The notes: generated from the letters alone by a model not told the origin. A stretch of DNA of 64,000 nucleotides from Pseudomonas svalbardensis (GCF_030053115.1 NZ_CP125619.1:683001-747000); one strand, 5' to 3'; counted from the first letter of the stretch, positions 47,790 through 57,536 are shown. Made by a program: numbers and translations.

Positions 47790-47885
47790 CCTGTGGGAGC
47801 GAGCTTGCTCGCGATGAGGCCATCACATTCAACATCATCGTTGACTATGAGACCGCCATCGCGAGCAAGCTCGCTCCCACAGGGT
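47790..47885. repeat. REP doublet (REPIN) downstream of the DUF4136 pair
   Basis: CTGTGGGAGCGAGCTTGCTCGCGAT (47791-47815) and its inverted copy (47858-47882) flank a 42-base spacer. It is the same REP family as the doublet near 31843 but with a CTTGC core variant. Confidence 0.9.
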
Positions 47886-47994
47886 TTTATGTTGTCTGGG
47901 GTGGCGAGTTGCCAGCAATCTCGAAAACCCTCGACTACACTGCTGTTCACCCATGGAGGTAGCTCTCGGCTGTGCACCGGCAAAGGAGTGTGCG

Positions 47995-49977
47995 ATGTCT
48001 CCCCGTTTGCAGTTTCGCAGCCCGTCCCGGCAACGGGGGGCGATCGGTTTGATGGCGGCGCTGACATTGGGCATGGCCCTGATGTTCTTGCTGGTCGTGG
48101 TCGACAGCGGTCGTTTGTACCTGAAAAAACGTGACCTGCAGCGCGTAGCGGACATGGCCGCACTTGAAGCTTCCACCCGAGGGGGTGATTGCGCCGCTGG
48201 CAACACCGCCACCGTCTATGCCACCGCCAGCGCAAACCGTAACGGCTTCACCCTTCCTGACCCCAATCACAATCTGCTGGTCGCTTGCGGCGCCTTGACC
48301 CTGGATGTCAATAACCTTCGAGTATTTGGCGCCGACCCGAGCAAGAGCGAAGCCATTCGGGTGATCGCCAGCCATTCGGTCCCGCAGAGTGTCGCCGGCG
48401 GTGTCGGCGCCCTGTTCGGTGGCGCCCCACGTGGAGCGACCATTAACCTGACGGCCACCGCTGTGGCCGCATTACCGCCACCCCTGGCTTCGCTGACCAT
48501 CCGCAGTACGGCGCTGAGCGTCGATACCAGCAAATCGGCCACGCTCAACGCGCTGTTCGGTGGTTTGCTCGGGGGCAACCTGAACATCAACGCGGCGGGC
48601 TGGAACGGGCTGGTGAACACCGATATCAGCCTGCTCGGCTACCTTGACCGATTGAAGGTCGACCTTAACCTCAGCGCTGCCGGGTATAACCAGGTATTGG
48701 GCAATACGATTGCCGTCAGCCAGCTGATTCAGACCGCCGTCAATGTACTGGACCCCGGCGGCACACTCGGCGCGACCGCAACCATTGCGAGTCTTCAAGC
48801 GCTGAAGGTCGCGGCAGGCGCAACCACCGTCGTACTCGGCAACGTGCTGCACGTCGAGGCTGGCAGCACCGTGACGGCGCTGGGGACCAACCTGAAAGTG
48901 TTCGACCTGATCGAAGCCGTCGTGCAACTGGCCAACAAGAAAAACGGCCTGGTGGCGACCCTGCCGATCAACCTCGCGGGGCTCGCGCAAATCACTGCTC
49001 GGGTGCAGATACTGGAGCCGCCACAGCTCTCGGCCATCGGCAATCCGAAAAGCGCCGCGCTCGCGCCTTTGGGGCCCAACCGGATCTATGTGAAAACCGC
49101 TCAGGTGCGTACATTGCTGTCGATCGACTTGCCGGTGCTCAATTCCATCGTGGCGCTGATCAATGCGGTGGCTGATCTGGCAGGCCCGCTGACCAACACA
49201 CTCAACGCCTTGCTCAATCTCAACCTGGTGGGAGTGCTCAACTCACTGACCTGTGCCTTGCTCGTGCCCTGTCAGACTCCCGACATCATCGTGCTGCCGC
49301 CACCGATACGTATCGACGTGGCGCTGGACGTTGCCAGCGCCAACAGCTATGTCACTGCCTACAGTTGCGTCAGTACCACCAACAAAACCCTGACCACCAA
49401 CACCAGCACTTCGCTGGTAAATCTGAAGATCGGCAAGATCGATCCAGCCACCGTTTTCGGCAGCAACACCACGCCACCGGCGGTAGTGGTGCAGCCGTTG
49501 AAGGTGATCGATATCGGGGTGAAAACCTGTATGAGGATTCTGTTCCTGCCCATCTCCTGCGACCCACGGATTCCAGGCGTCGGCGGCGGCATCAGTATCA
49601 TGGCCGACACCACCGTGGCGCAGAGCGCCAACATGCCGCACGTCTATTCCGCACCGCCGGCCACCAGCCTGCCGGAAATCAACCAGCCACCGTTCTATTA
49701 TTCCTATTCCACCAGCAATATCGTCAGTGGCCTTACCGACACGGCGACCAATATCAAGGTCGACATGTACGGCCCGACGGGCAGTCTGGTCGGTGGTCTG
49801 GGGGCGATCCTCAGCACGGTCACAACATTGTTGGTTAATGCGATCAACAGCGTGCTCAACCCGTTACTCGACACCTTGATCAACACACTGCTGCTCAGCC
49901 TGGGGATCGATCTGAACAAGGTCGATGTCGGCGCCAACCTCAGTTGTCACTCAGGACGAGCGACGCTGGTGATCTGA
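47995..49977 (+). CDS. tadG: TadG-like pilus assembly protein
   Basis: 660-residue protein. It starts at ATG 47995, with AAAGGAG about 8 bases upstream. A TadG/TadE-type N-terminus (RQRGAIGLMAALTLGMALMFLLVVVDSGRL) gives one membrane span near residues 20-42, followed by a long secreted domain of low charge, rich in Ala, Leu and Asn, with a few Cys pairs. TadG is a membrane or pilus-associated part of Flp/Tad systems. It is convergent with pprA (31-base overlap) and separated from the tad operon, so in P. aeruginosa terms it corresponds to PA4297. Confidence 0.8.
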   Translation: MSPRLQFRSPSRQRGAIGLMAALTLGMALMFLLVVVDSGRLYLKKRDLQRVADMAALEASTRGGDCAAGNTATVYATASANRNGFTLPDPNHNLLVACGALTLDVNNLRVFGADPSKSEAIRVIASHSVPQSVAGGVGALFGGAPRGATINLTATAVAALPPPLASLTIRSTALSVDTSKSATLNALFGGLLGGNLNINAAGWNGLVNTDISLLGYLDRLKVDLNLSAAGYNQVLGNTIAVSQLIQTAVNVLDPGGTLGATATIASLQALKVAAGATTVVLGNVLHVEAGSTVTALGTNLKVFDLIEAVVQLANKKNGLVATLPINLAGLAQITARVQILEPPQLSAIGNPKSAALAPLGPNRIYVKTAQVRTLLSIDLPVLNSIVALINAVADLAGPLTNTLNALLNLNLVGVLNSLTCALLVPCQTPDIIVLPPPIRIDVALDVASANSYVTAYSCVSTTNKTLTTNTSTSLVNLKIGKIDPATVFGSNTTPPAVVVQPLKVIDIGVKTCMRILFLPISCDPRIPGVGGGISIMADTTVAQSANMPHVYSAPPATSLPEINQPPFYYSYSTSNIVSGLTDTATNIKVDMYGPTGSLVGGLGAILSTVTTLLVNAINSVLNPLLDTLINTLLLSLGIDLNKVDVGANLSCHSGRATLVI

Positions 49978-52691
49978 TCGTCGTCGGCAATCGGCAGTTC
50001 GATACAAAACCGTGCGCCCTCGACCGAGTTTCTAACGCTCAGTTTTCCGCCCATGTTCTCGACGATGCCGTAACTCACCGACAACCCGAGCCCGGTGCCG
50101 ACACCCACGGGTTTGGTGGTGAAGAACGGCTCGAAAATCCGCTCCAGCAACCGCGGATCGATACCGCCGCCATTGTCCTCGACCCACAGCCGCACCGAAT
50201 ACTCATCACGTTCGGCGTACACCGAGATCCACGGTTTGAACTCGCGGTCGGCCTCGCGTTTGCCGAGCAATGCATCCCGAGCGTTGACCATCAGATTGAT
50301 CAACACCTGTTCGAGCTGATCGACGTAACCGCGCACTTGCACTTCAAACCCGGTCTCGCTGACTCGCAGATCGACCCCTTTGCCGCGCATCCCTTCGGCC
50401 AGCAGCGACAGCGTGCCTTCGATGGCTTGCGCCGGATTAAACGGATGCTGCTCGATCTCCGAGCGGCGGCCAAACACCCGCATGTGATCCACCACCCGCG
50501 CGGCGCGCTGGACCTGTGCATCGATGCGGTTGAGCTTGTCGGTCAGGTAGTCGATCTGCGCATCGCCGTTGCTCAGACGCTTGAGCACGTTGACGATGGC
50601 CATGCGCATCACATTCAACGGCTGATTGATTTCATGGGCCAGCCCTGTGGCCATTTCACCGAGGGTGGCCATTTTTGCACTTTGGGTGAGCTGCTGCTGG
50701 GCGCGGCGGACCTCGGTGTTGTCGCGCCCCACGGCCTGAATCTCCAACAAATGGCCGTGCTCATCGAACACCCCGCGATCCGACCACACCCACCAGGCAT
50801 GTTCCCGTCCCGGCAGTTGCAGGTTGATTTCTGCGGTGCTGACCGGGAATTCCGGGCTGAGTCGGCTAAGCCGCTGGAGAAACGCTTCGCGCTGTTCCTG
50901 CGACATCCAGCTGCCCAGATTCACCCCGGGCAGTTGCTCGGGCTGGCACTCCAGGTAAGTCGCCAGCGGGCGGTTGCCAAAGGCCAGGGTCAGGTCCGGG
51001 CGGTAGCGGCAGATCATCGCCGGAGAGTCTTCCACCAGGATCCTATAGCGTTCTTCACTCTGCTTCACCTGTTCGGCGGCCAGGGTTGCTTCGGTGACGT
51101 CCAGCCACAGGCCGACGGCTTCCACCGGCAAACCAAGGTCGTCGCGCAGTAGCTTGGCTTCATCGAGTAGCCAGTGGTATTCGCCGCGACTGTCGCGCAG
51201 CCGATAACGGGCGCGCACCGAACCTTCGCGCAGCAAATGCCGGGTACGTTCGAAATACCGATCGCGGTCCTCTGGGTGCACCCTTTCAACCAAGGCTCCC
51301 GTCGCGCAATCAGCCAGTGTCCAGCCGAGCAGCGGCAGTAGGCTGTCACTGAAAAACGTCGGTTGCAGCGCACCTTCAACATAGCGCTGCACGTAGATCA
51401 CCGCCGGTGAGCTGGCGATCAGATTGTCCAGTCGGGCATGGGCCGCCGCGGCGTTTTGTTCCTGGTTTTTGATGTCGCTGATGTCGAGCATGAAACCCAC
51501 CAACCGCCGGTTTTTACCGATGCCCAGGACCTGGCCTTGCAGGCGATACCAGTTCGGCGTTTGTGCCAAACGCACGCACAGCAGCAGCGGGGTGCCGTCG
51601 CCTTGCAAGGCTTGCAGACGACTGCTCAGCTCTTCACGGTCGGCGGGGTGCACCCGATCAAGCCAGTCGTGCAGCGGCAAACGATCGATCGCAAGGTTCA
51701 GGTGACTGGCCAGCGACGGCGCCAATTGCACCTCGCGACTGTCGCTGAACACCTCCCACCATCCGGTGCCGAGCAAGGCTTGCAGCGACTCCAGCCGTTC
51801 CAGTTGCAGATGGTGCCGGTGCTCGCGCAAGCGCTCAAGTAATGGGCCTGCCAGCGCGGCGGTCAGTTGTAACCAGTCGCGATCATTCAGGTCGGGTGCC
51901 TGTTGCTGCACCGGATAAAGGCCACACAGCAACCAGGCGACCACACCCTGGGCATCGTGATAGGGCACCGCGAACCCTTCGGCATTACCGAAGATGCCTT
52001 GCAAACGGGGATGTTCAGCGGGCGTCAGGCATTGCGGCGCAGAGCCGTTCAGACTGTCGAGCCCCGTGCCCAGGCGCTGAGCGTTTTGCCACAAGTGGGG
52101 CGCGTCGAAGGCCGTGTAATGCTGGTGAATCTGCCAGCCTTCTTCCTGTTCATCGAGTAACGCCACTGCAATGCATGGCATTTGGAAACGCTGGGCCAGG
52201 CCTTGCAGCTGTTCCACCAACACCTCGGGCAGGCGCGTCAGGTTGCACCGGCGCAACTGTTCGCCGATCTGCGCTGCGAGTAATTGGCATTGCTCGCGGC
52301 TGCGTGATTGCCGGCGATCGAGCAACAAGTCGCCGATGTCCAGCAACTGCAACAGCCAGGCATCGGCCAACGGCTGGACCCAGCCACGCAAGTGCAGGGG
52401 TTGTCCGTTGAGGCTGTAAAAGTCCAGGTCCAGACTCTGTCCCTGCCAGTCGACGGGCGAGCCTTCAACGGCGAGGCAGCTGTGAGGCATGAGGAAATCG
52501 AGCAGGTGTGGTGCTTGCGCCGCGGGTGTCTGCTGGGCCAGCACATGCCGCAGCGGGCCGGTCAGGTGAATCACTCGACCTTCGGCATCCAGATGCATCT
52601 GCAAACCGAAACTTTGCACGCTCAGGGTGTCCACTGGCTGAGGCGGATGGCGGTTGAGCAGGCGCCCGAAGAGTTTGTCTGCGGAACTCAA
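49947..52691 (-). CDS. pprA: PprA-like sensor histidine kinase
   Basis: 914-residue soluble kinase. An N-terminal sensory part with several PAS-like repeats is followed by HisKA with AHEINQPLN (H near residue 684) and a HATPase domain with INLMVNARDAL, VEDNGGGID and GVGTGLGLSVSYGIV. No membrane span is evident, so the signal is likely cytosolic. It has the place and size of P. aeruginosa PprA, which works with PprB to control the Flp pilus and adhesins. The start is taken as TTG 52691, overlapping the upstream pseudopilin stop (TTGA); the next in-frame ATG is 30 residues in. Partner pairing is inferred. Confidence 0.82.
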   Translation of the reverse strand: MSSADKLFGRLLNRHPPQPVDTLSVQSFGLQMHLDAEGRVIHLTGPLRHVLAQQTPAAQAPHLLDFLMPHSCLAVEGSPVDWQGQSLDLDFYSLNGQPLHLRGWVQPLADAWLLQLLDIGDLLLDRRQSRSREQCQLLAAQIGEQLRRCNLTRLPEVLVEQLQGLAQRFQMPCIAVALLDEQEEGWQIHQHYTAFDAPHLWQNAQRLGTGLDSLNGSAPQCLTPAEHPRLQGIFGNAEGFAVPYHDAQGVVAWLLCGLYPVQQQAPDLNDRDWLQLTAALAGPLLERLREHRHHLQLERLESLQALLGTGWWEVFSDSREVQLAPSLASHLNLAIDRLPLHDWLDRVHPADREELSSRLQALQGDGTPLLLCVRLAQTPNWYRLQGQVLGIGKNRRLVGFMLDISDIKNQEQNAAAAHARLDNLIASSPAVIYVQRYVEGALQPTFFSDSLLPLLGWTLADCATGALVERVHPEDRDRYFERTRHLLREGSVRARYRLRDSRGEYHWLLDEAKLLRDDLGLPVEAVGLWLDVTEATLAAEQVKQSEERYRILVEDSPAMICRYRPDLTLAFGNRPLATYLECQPEQLPGVNLGSWMSQEQREAFLQRLSRLSPEFPVSTAEINLQLPGREHAWWVWSDRGVFDEHGHLLEIQAVGRDNTEVRRAQQQLTQSAKMATLGEMATGLAHEINQPLNVMRMAIVNVLKRLSNGDAQIDYLTDKLNRIDAQVQRAARVVDHMRVFGRRSEIEQHPFNPAQAIEGTLSLLAEGMRGKGVDLRVSETGFEVQVRGYVDQLEQVLINLMVNARDALLGKREADREFKPWISVYAERDEYSVRLWVEDNGGGIDPRLLERIFEPFFTTKPVGVGTGLGLSVSYGIVENMGGKLSVRNSVEGARFCIELPIADDDQITSVARPE

Positions 52692-53128
52692 AATTGCAGG
52701 CTCGAACTGGCGGTGAGGTTTGCCGGCAGATTGGGCACTTGGCCAATTCCAGGCAAGGTCAGAAACGGGATGACCTGCTGCAGTTTGCTGGTGGGGTAGC
52801 TGATGCTGACCTTCAACACCCCGCCCACGTAGGTGGCGCTGGCGTCGGTGGCGACATTGAAATTCAGTGCGGCAGGAATCCAGGCCAGCTGTCGGCTCAG
52901 TTCTGTCGTGGCCACGGTTTTTATCGCGGTGTCGTATCCGGGGGTGCTCGGATCCAGCGCCACGCTTCGGCGCACCGCTTCGGCGGTCGACTGGGTGAAC
53001 GATTGCATCAGCAACAGCGGCAAGCTGTAAGTGACGATTCCATAGAACACGGCGAAAAAGATGAGAAACACCAAAGCGAATTCAATCGCTACAGCGCCTT
53101 TTTGCTTACGGGGGAGGCCTATTTTCAT
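52688..53128 (-). CDS. TadE/TadF-like minor pseudopilin
   Basis: 146-residue protein starting at ATG 53128 (MKIGLPRKQKG). It has a class of prepilin site: cleavage between G11 and A12, with E16 at +5, then a hydrophobic helix (AVAIEFALVFLIFFAVFYGI). This is the TadE/TadF pattern, processed by FppA-type peptidase. An upstream GTG (53152) is less likely. It shares an operon with pprA (overlapping stop and start) and is divergent from fppA. Confidence 0.82.
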   Translation of the reverse strand: MKIGLPRKQKGAVAIEFALVFLIFFAVFYGIVTYSLPLLLMQSFTQSTAEAVRRSVALDPSTPGYDTAIKTVATTELSRQLAWIPAALNFNVATDASATYVGGVLKVSISYPTSKLQQVIPFLTLPGIGQVPNLPANLTASSSLQF

Positions 53129-53203
53129 GACTGCGTCTACCCTGATATTCACAACGTGATATCAGCATAGAATCATTCAGCCAAAACGGACGTTTTTTAC
53201 CGG

Positions 53204-53674
53204 ATGCAGAGCTTTGTATTACTGATCTGGCTGACGCTATGCGCAGCACAGGATGCTCGAGAACGACACATCGCCAATGGCCTGACCCTTGGCGCAGCGG
53301 TGTTGGCGCTGGCGTATCTCCTGTGGACGGGCACTACCTGGCTGGGGGCCGAGGCGGTGCAGGGCGGCTGGGCTTTTTTGCTGGCGCTGGCCTTTACCTT
53401 GCCCGGTTATGCGCTGAGACGCTTGGGCGCAGGCGATGTGAAACTGATGACCGGCCTGGGCCTGGCGACGGACGGCATGCACCTGCTCGGCGTGTTCATC
53501 GGTGCCGGATTGGCCAGTGTGCTGTGGCTGCTGCTGGCGCCAAGAGTCTGGCTTCATATGGGCCAAGGGCTTAGAAATCATCTTCGATATCTGGGGCCTG
53601 GAATGTCAAAGAAACAGCCCTTTGCACCCTTTGTATTAGTGGGCCTGTTGCTCACACTCGCCTGGTTTCACTAG
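53204..53674 (+). CDS. fppA: Prepilin peptidase for Flp pilin
   Basis: 156-residue membrane aspartic peptidase (A24 family, CpaA/TadV type). The two catalytic aspartates are D17 (QDARERHIAN) and D78 in the GAGD motif (GAGDVKLM). It lacks the N-terminal methylase part of PilD, as FppA does. It cleaves the Flp prepilin and pseudopilins at the Gly site. Divergent from the TadE-like gene, with a 75-base gap. Confidence 0.9.
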   Translation: MQSFVLLIWLTLCAAQDARERHIANGLTLGAAVLALAYLLWTGTTWLGAEAVQGGWAFLLALAFTLPGYALRRLGAGDVKLMTGLGLATDGMHLLGVFIGAGLASVLWLLLAPRVWLHMGQGLRNHLRYLGPGMSKKQPFAPFVLVGLLLTLAWFH

Positions 53675-53775
53675 TCGACTGTTTTATATACAGAGTCGGA
53701 AAGTACGTCTACTTTCAATTCAGTAGTTGTACAGCCTGTGGCTGTCGCTAGAGGAACGGTCAACGTTGACCTTGC

Positions 53776-54570
53776 ATGGAGTCGCACGTGAACAAGCTTT
53801 CTTCGGCAGTAAAAATCCTTGTGGTCGACGACCAGCCGTTGATTGTCACAGAGCTCTGTGAGTTTCTTGAAGGTAGCGGTTACCGTTGCGTTCCTTGCGA
53901 GACTGGCAAGCAGGCAGTCGAGCGTTTCAATGAAGACGAAGCGATCGGCCTGGTGCTTTGCGAGTTGCACATGCCCGGTCTGGACGGGATTCAACTGGTT
54001 CAGGAGCTGCAACGGTTATCCGGCAAGCACCGTGTGTTTGAAGCAATCATGCTCACTGGGCGTGCGGACAAGCAGGATGTGATCAAGGCTTTGCGGGCCG
54101 GGTTTGCCGATTACTACCAAAAGCCGATTAATCTGGGTGAGTTGCTCGAAGGGATTGCGCGTCAGGCAGTGGTTTTGCAGGAACGGCAGAAGAATCTGCA
54201 GCTGGGGCATCTGGATCAGAAGCTGCAGTATCTTGCCGAGTCGATCGATGATCTGTATCAGGATCTGGATAAGGTTCGGCGTGGGCCGCGGTTGTCGGTT
54301 TCCGCTGATGACGATGTCAGTGCTGCGGATCGGGTTGAGATTCCGGCGATTTTCAGTCAGCTGTCGCCAAGGCAGTTGGAGGTGGCGCGGTTGGTGGGGA
54401 AGGGGCAGACGAATTATCAGATTGCCTGTGAGTTGGGGATTACCGAGAACACGGTGAAGCTTTATGTGTCGCAGGTTTTGCGGTTGACGCATATGCATAA
54501 TCGGACGCAGTTGGCGCTGGCTTTGTTACCCAGTCATTCTGGGTTGCGTCAGGGGGTGACTGCGCATTAG
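53776..54570 (+). CDS. pprB: PprB-like response regulator with LuxR output
   Basis: 264-residue regulator. The N-terminal receiver has D18/D19 (VVDDQP), a T in MLTGR and K in YYQKPI, but the phosphoacceptor position reads VLCELHMPG, i.e. E63 (codon GAG, 53962-53964) instead of Asp. The C-terminal LuxR helix-turn-helix (LSPRQLEVARLVGKGQTNYQIA, ENTVKLYVSQVL) binds DNA. Its place beside fppA and pprA suggests it drives the flp/tad promoters, as PprB does. A Glu here could mimic constant phosphorylation. The 101 bases upstream hold its promoter, not resolved. Confidence 0.85.
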   Translation: MESHVNKLSSAVKILVVDDQPLIVTELCEFLEGSGYRCVPCETGKQAVERFNEDEAIGLVLCELHMPGLDGIQLVQELQRLSGKHRVFEAIMLTGRADKQDVIKALRAGFADYYQKPINLGELLEGIARQAVVLQERQKNLQLGHLDQKLQYLAESIDDLYQDLDKVRRGPRLSVSADDDVSAADRVEIPAIFSQLSPRQLEVARLVGKGQTNYQIACELGITENTVKLYVSQVLRLTHMHNRTQLALALLPSHSGLRQGVTAH

Positions 54571-54674
54571 GTTTTTGTTGGTGTACCTATCCATTCCGGC
54601 GGTAACGACCGCGACTCACTTTTTTATAAGCGCCTGGAATGCCTAAAGCCAGTCAGTTAAGCCGTAACGCGATC

Positions 54675-54710
54675 TGTAGCAGCAGCCTCGCGGGCTCGGC
54701 AGCTGCTACA
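54675..54710. repeat. REP-like hairpin
   Basis: TGTAGCAGC (54675-54683) pairs perfectly with GCTGCTACA (54702-54710), with inner AGCC/GGCT pairs. This is the TGTAGCAGC type of Pseudomonas repeat, lying between pprB and the DUF3613 gene. Confidence 0.7.
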
Positions 54711-54744
54711 AAGAGTGTCGCGGTTGGAATTGCCCGGATCAAGA

Positions 54745-55020
54745 CTATCCCCCCGTCCCACCGTCCACCTGCCCGCTCTCATACTGATCAAAGTACTCCG
54801 GGATCTCATGCCGATAGCTTTTCAACCAACGCTGCATGCTCAGCTCGCGCTCGGTCGCGGTTGAGGTTTGCGGCTTCTGGGACGCCGCTTTGTTGCTGCG
54901 TTGCAGTTGCAGCCAGCCTTCGGTTTCCTGCTGTTGGGCCGAAGCGGGGCCGGGGTCGATGGCGTGAGTGGTGAGGGGCAGGGCCAGCAGGCCGATGCAG
55001 CAGAGGATGGTCGGTTTCAT
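54745..55020 (-). CDS. DUF3613 protein of the tad operon
   Basis: 91-residue secreted protein with a signal peptide (MKPTILCCIGLLALPLTTHA) and a short charged C-terminal segment (SMQRWLKSYRHEIPEYFDQYESG), typical of DUF3613. Its function is unknown, but the family travels with Tad clusters in Pseudomonas (PA4298-like). It is the last gene of the minus-strand tad operon, 13 bases after tadD. Confidence 0.8.
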   Translation of the reverse strand: MKPTILCCIGLLALPLTTHAIDPGPASAQQQETEGWLQLQRSNKAASQKPQTSTATERELSMQRWLKSYRHEIPEYFDQYESGQVDGGTGG

Positions 55021-55033
55021 CAAAAGCCTCTCC

Positions 55034-55744
55034 CTATTGAAGCGTCGGTGTAGCGGCGGCGACCTGGTTTACGGCGGTCGGGCCGGACTTGCTCGGTGTC
55101 TTGAGTCTTTGCGCGCGGGCCTGGGCTTCGGTGACTTGGGCGGGACTCAGGCCGAGACGGCTGACGAGTTCGGCCGCACGGCTCCAGTCGTCCTGGTAGA
55201 TCAGCAGCGTCACCAGATTCAACGCGGCCAGTTGATCGCTTTGCTTGAGTTCCATGGCCGTCAGAAATTCAAAGCGTGCATCCTCGACGCGTAATTGGTT
55301 GAGGTACACCACACCGAGGTCGTTGCGGATTTTCTCGTCGGTCGGTGCCAGCCGTGCGGCCCGTTGCAGGTGGGCTTGTGCCAGGCCGTTGTCGCCCTTG
55401 GCGGCGGCGAGTTGGCCCAGGCCGTGTTCGGCTTCGGCGGCCAGGCAACTGCCGAGCAGGCTGCGGTACAACGGCTCGGCTTCGCTGCGGCCCAGCAGTC
55501 GATAGACCTTGGCCTTGCGCAGGCGCACGTCGGCCAGGTTGTCAGGCAGGCTTTGCAGGTTGGCGAGGCTGGCGTGCAGTTTGCCGTCATTGGCCATGTC
55601 ATCGGCGAGGTTCAGCGACAGCTGGTCCTCGGAGGTCAGCTTGCTGCAACTGGCCGTATTGGTCAGGGAGCTCCAGGGCGTCGCACCGTTGCTCGCGCAA
55701 CCGCCTAACAACAGCAGAGTCAAACCGGCAATTATTGCTTTCAT
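55034..55744 (-). CDS. tadD: TadD-like TPR lipoprotein
   Basis: 236-residue lipoprotein (lipobox LGGC, C16) with tetratricopeptide repeats from about residue 75 to 200 (AHLQRAARLAPTDEKIRNDLG, LAALNLVTLLIY). TadD acts as pilotin-like factor for the RcpA secretin. ATG 55744 is preferred, with GAGGG upstream. It follows tadC by 10 bases. Confidence 0.85.
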   Translation of the reverse strand: MKAIIAGLTLLLLGGCASNGATPWSSLTNTASCSKLTSEDQLSLNLADDMANDGKLHASLANLQSLPDNLADVRLRKAKVYRLLGRSEAEPLYRSLLGSCLAAEAEHGLGQLAAAKGDNGLAQAHLQRAARLAPTDEKIRNDLGVVYLNQLRVEDARFEFLTAMELKQSDQLAALNLVTLLIYQDDWSRAAELVSRLGLSPAQVTEAQARAQRLKTPSKSGPTAVNQVAAATPTLQ

Positions 55745-55754
55745 ATCGATCCCT

Positions 55755-56645
55755 CTAAGAACCAAAGGCATGGGACAGGGCGGTGAAGCCCGGGCCGGCC
55801 AGTACGATCAGTAACGCCGGGAAGAGAAACAGCATCATCACGACGGACATTTTGGCGGACATCTTGGAGATGTATTCCTGCAAGCGCGTCAGGCGCCGGT
55901 CATCGAGCAATTGCTTGAGGGTCAGCAGGGATTTCATCGCACCGCCCCCCTGATGGATCAACTGCTCAAGGATGACGCAGGTGTCGGTGAACTCGTCGAC
56001 GGCCAGCAGTCGGGTGGCTTTGTGCAGTTCTTCGCCCAGTTCCAGGCCGGAATCGACCCGGGCCAATACCAGGCGCAATTCATGGGTCAGGGCCGGCAAT
56101 AATTGTTTGCCTTCATTGCTCAACACGCGCAGCGACTGCTCCACCGCCATGCCCGATTCGAACAGGATGCGCAGCAGCGGAATGAAGGTGGAAATCTCGG
56201 TCGCCAGTTGTTTTTGCCGACGCTGCGCGGCAGCAGCCAGCAACCGTTTGGGCAACAGATAGCCGATGCCGGTGGCGAACACCGGGGCCATCCAGTGGTT
56301 GTCTGCCTGAGGGAAGAACACGCCCTGGATCAGCAAGGTCAGGGCCAGTGCCAGCACCGGGGCGCCTACCTGGAACGCCGCGAACAGTGAACGTCGCCGG
56401 GCGCTGCGCCAGCCGAGACGGTTAAGCAATGCCTGGGTTTCGTTATCCAGGTTGACCGAGCGCTGACCGATCCGGCTGCTGCCCAGCAGCTGTAGCCACT
56501 GATTTACCCGGTTGTCGCTCGCCAGTTTTCCATCGAGTCGTTGCGCCACCTGGCGAGCCCGTCGACGGTGTTCCAGCAAACCGCTGAGCAGCAACAACGT
56601 CGCCCCCAGAAACAGCAATGCGCAGATCAGCAATGGCACTTTCAT
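55755..56645 (-). CDS. tadC: Tad pilus inner-membrane platform protein TadC
   Basis: 296-residue type II secretion F domain protein with an N-terminal span (LICALLFLGATLLLLSGLL), a central pair and a C-terminal span (SVVMMLFLFPALLIVLAGP). The F domain (EISTFIPLLRILFESGMAVEQSLRVL) is in the middle. It anchors assembly together with TadB. ATG 56645 overlaps the tadB stop (ATGA). Confidence 0.88.
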   Translation of the reverse strand: MKVPLLICALLFLGATLLLLSGLLEHRRRARQVAQRLDGKLASDNRVNQWLQLLGSSRIGQRSVNLDNETQALLNRLGWRSARRRSLFAAFQVGAPVLALALTLLIQGVFFPQADNHWMAPVFATGIGYLLPKRLLAAAAQRRQKQLATEISTFIPLLRILFESGMAVEQSLRVLSNEGKQLLPALTHELRLVLARVDSGLELGEELHKATRLLAVDEFTDTCVILEQLIHQGGGAMKSLLTLKQLLDDRRLTRLQEYISKMSAKMSVVMMLFLFPALLIVLAGPGFTALSHAFGS

Positions 56646-57526
56646 ACGCTGCGCAACATGTGCCAGAGCGCCAGGCTGCCGACCACCTGCAAGCCGAACG
56701 CGGACGCGAGCATGATTTGCCCTGAATCGTCGTGCCACATGGCGAGCAAGTAATGAGGGTTGGTCGCGAGGAAATAGCCGGCCAGTCCAATCGGCAAACA
56801 GCCCAGGACCCACGCGGTCACCCGGGTTTCACCGGTCATGGCCCTGAGCTGGCGCGCAGCCTGCTCGCGCTCCCGGATCATCTTGATCAGGTTTTCCAGC
56901 AATTCGCTGGCATTGCCGCCATAGCGGTGATTGACCCTCAAACCGAGCGCGAACAGGCGAAGTTCGTCTTTCTCATACAGCTCGGCGAGGTCTGCCGCGG
57001 CATCCGGCAGGCTGATCCCCAGTTGCACGTTGCGCTGAACCCGCCCCATGGCGTTTTTCAGCGGATCTTCAGCGGCGTCGATGGCGCCCAGCACCGCATC
57101 GGCCAGGGTGCGCCCGGACTTCAGACTGCGCACGGTGTGATCGAGCATGGATGGAAGTTGTTCGATCATGCGCTGGAGTCGGCGCTGATAACGCCAATTG
57201 ACATACAGACGCAGAATCAGCGGCGGTAGCAGTAACAGAACCAGCAAGCCGCCCCAGCCACCGGTTGCAAATCCGAGCAAGATGCCAAAGGCCCAGAGCA
57301 GCAGCCATACCCCCAGATGCTCGGAGGGACGCCCAAGGCCGGCCCGCAAAAAGGCCCGATCCAGACCCACCCAGGAGGTTTTCGTCAGTACCGGCTGCGG
57401 TTGCCCCTGGGTCAGGCGTCCCAGTACCCGCTCGGTGCCGGTCTGGCGCAAACCGCGATAAAACAAGCGGATCGACAGTCCGAGCAAGACCAGGCAAACG
57501 AGGATGAGCAGCACCGGTTTGAGCAT
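56642..57526 (-). CDS. tadB: Tad pilus inner-membrane platform protein TadB
   Basis: 294-residue homologue of TadC with an N-terminal span (LKPVLLILVCLVLLGLSIRLF), two central spans, an F domain (QLPSMLDHTVRSLKSGRTLADAVLG) and a C-terminal span pair. ATG 57526 starts the protein 10 bases after tadA; the longer upstream frame is rejected as it overlaps tadA. Confidence 0.88.
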   Translation of the reverse strand: MLKPVLLILVCLVLLGLSIRLFYRGLRQTGTERVLGRLTQGQPQPVLTKTSWVGLDRAFLRAGLGRPSEHLGVWLLLWAFGILLGFATGGWGGLLVLLLLPPLILRLYVNWRYQRRLQRMIEQLPSMLDHTVRSLKSGRTLADAVLGAIDAAEDPLKNAMGRVQRNVQLGISLPDAAADLAELYEKDELRLFALGLRVNHRYGGNASELLENLIKMIREREQAARQLRAMTGETRVTAWVLGCLPIGLAGYFLATNPHYLLAMWHDDSGQIMLASAFGLQVVGSLALWHMLRSV

Positions 57527-57536
57527 GCCGTGGCCT

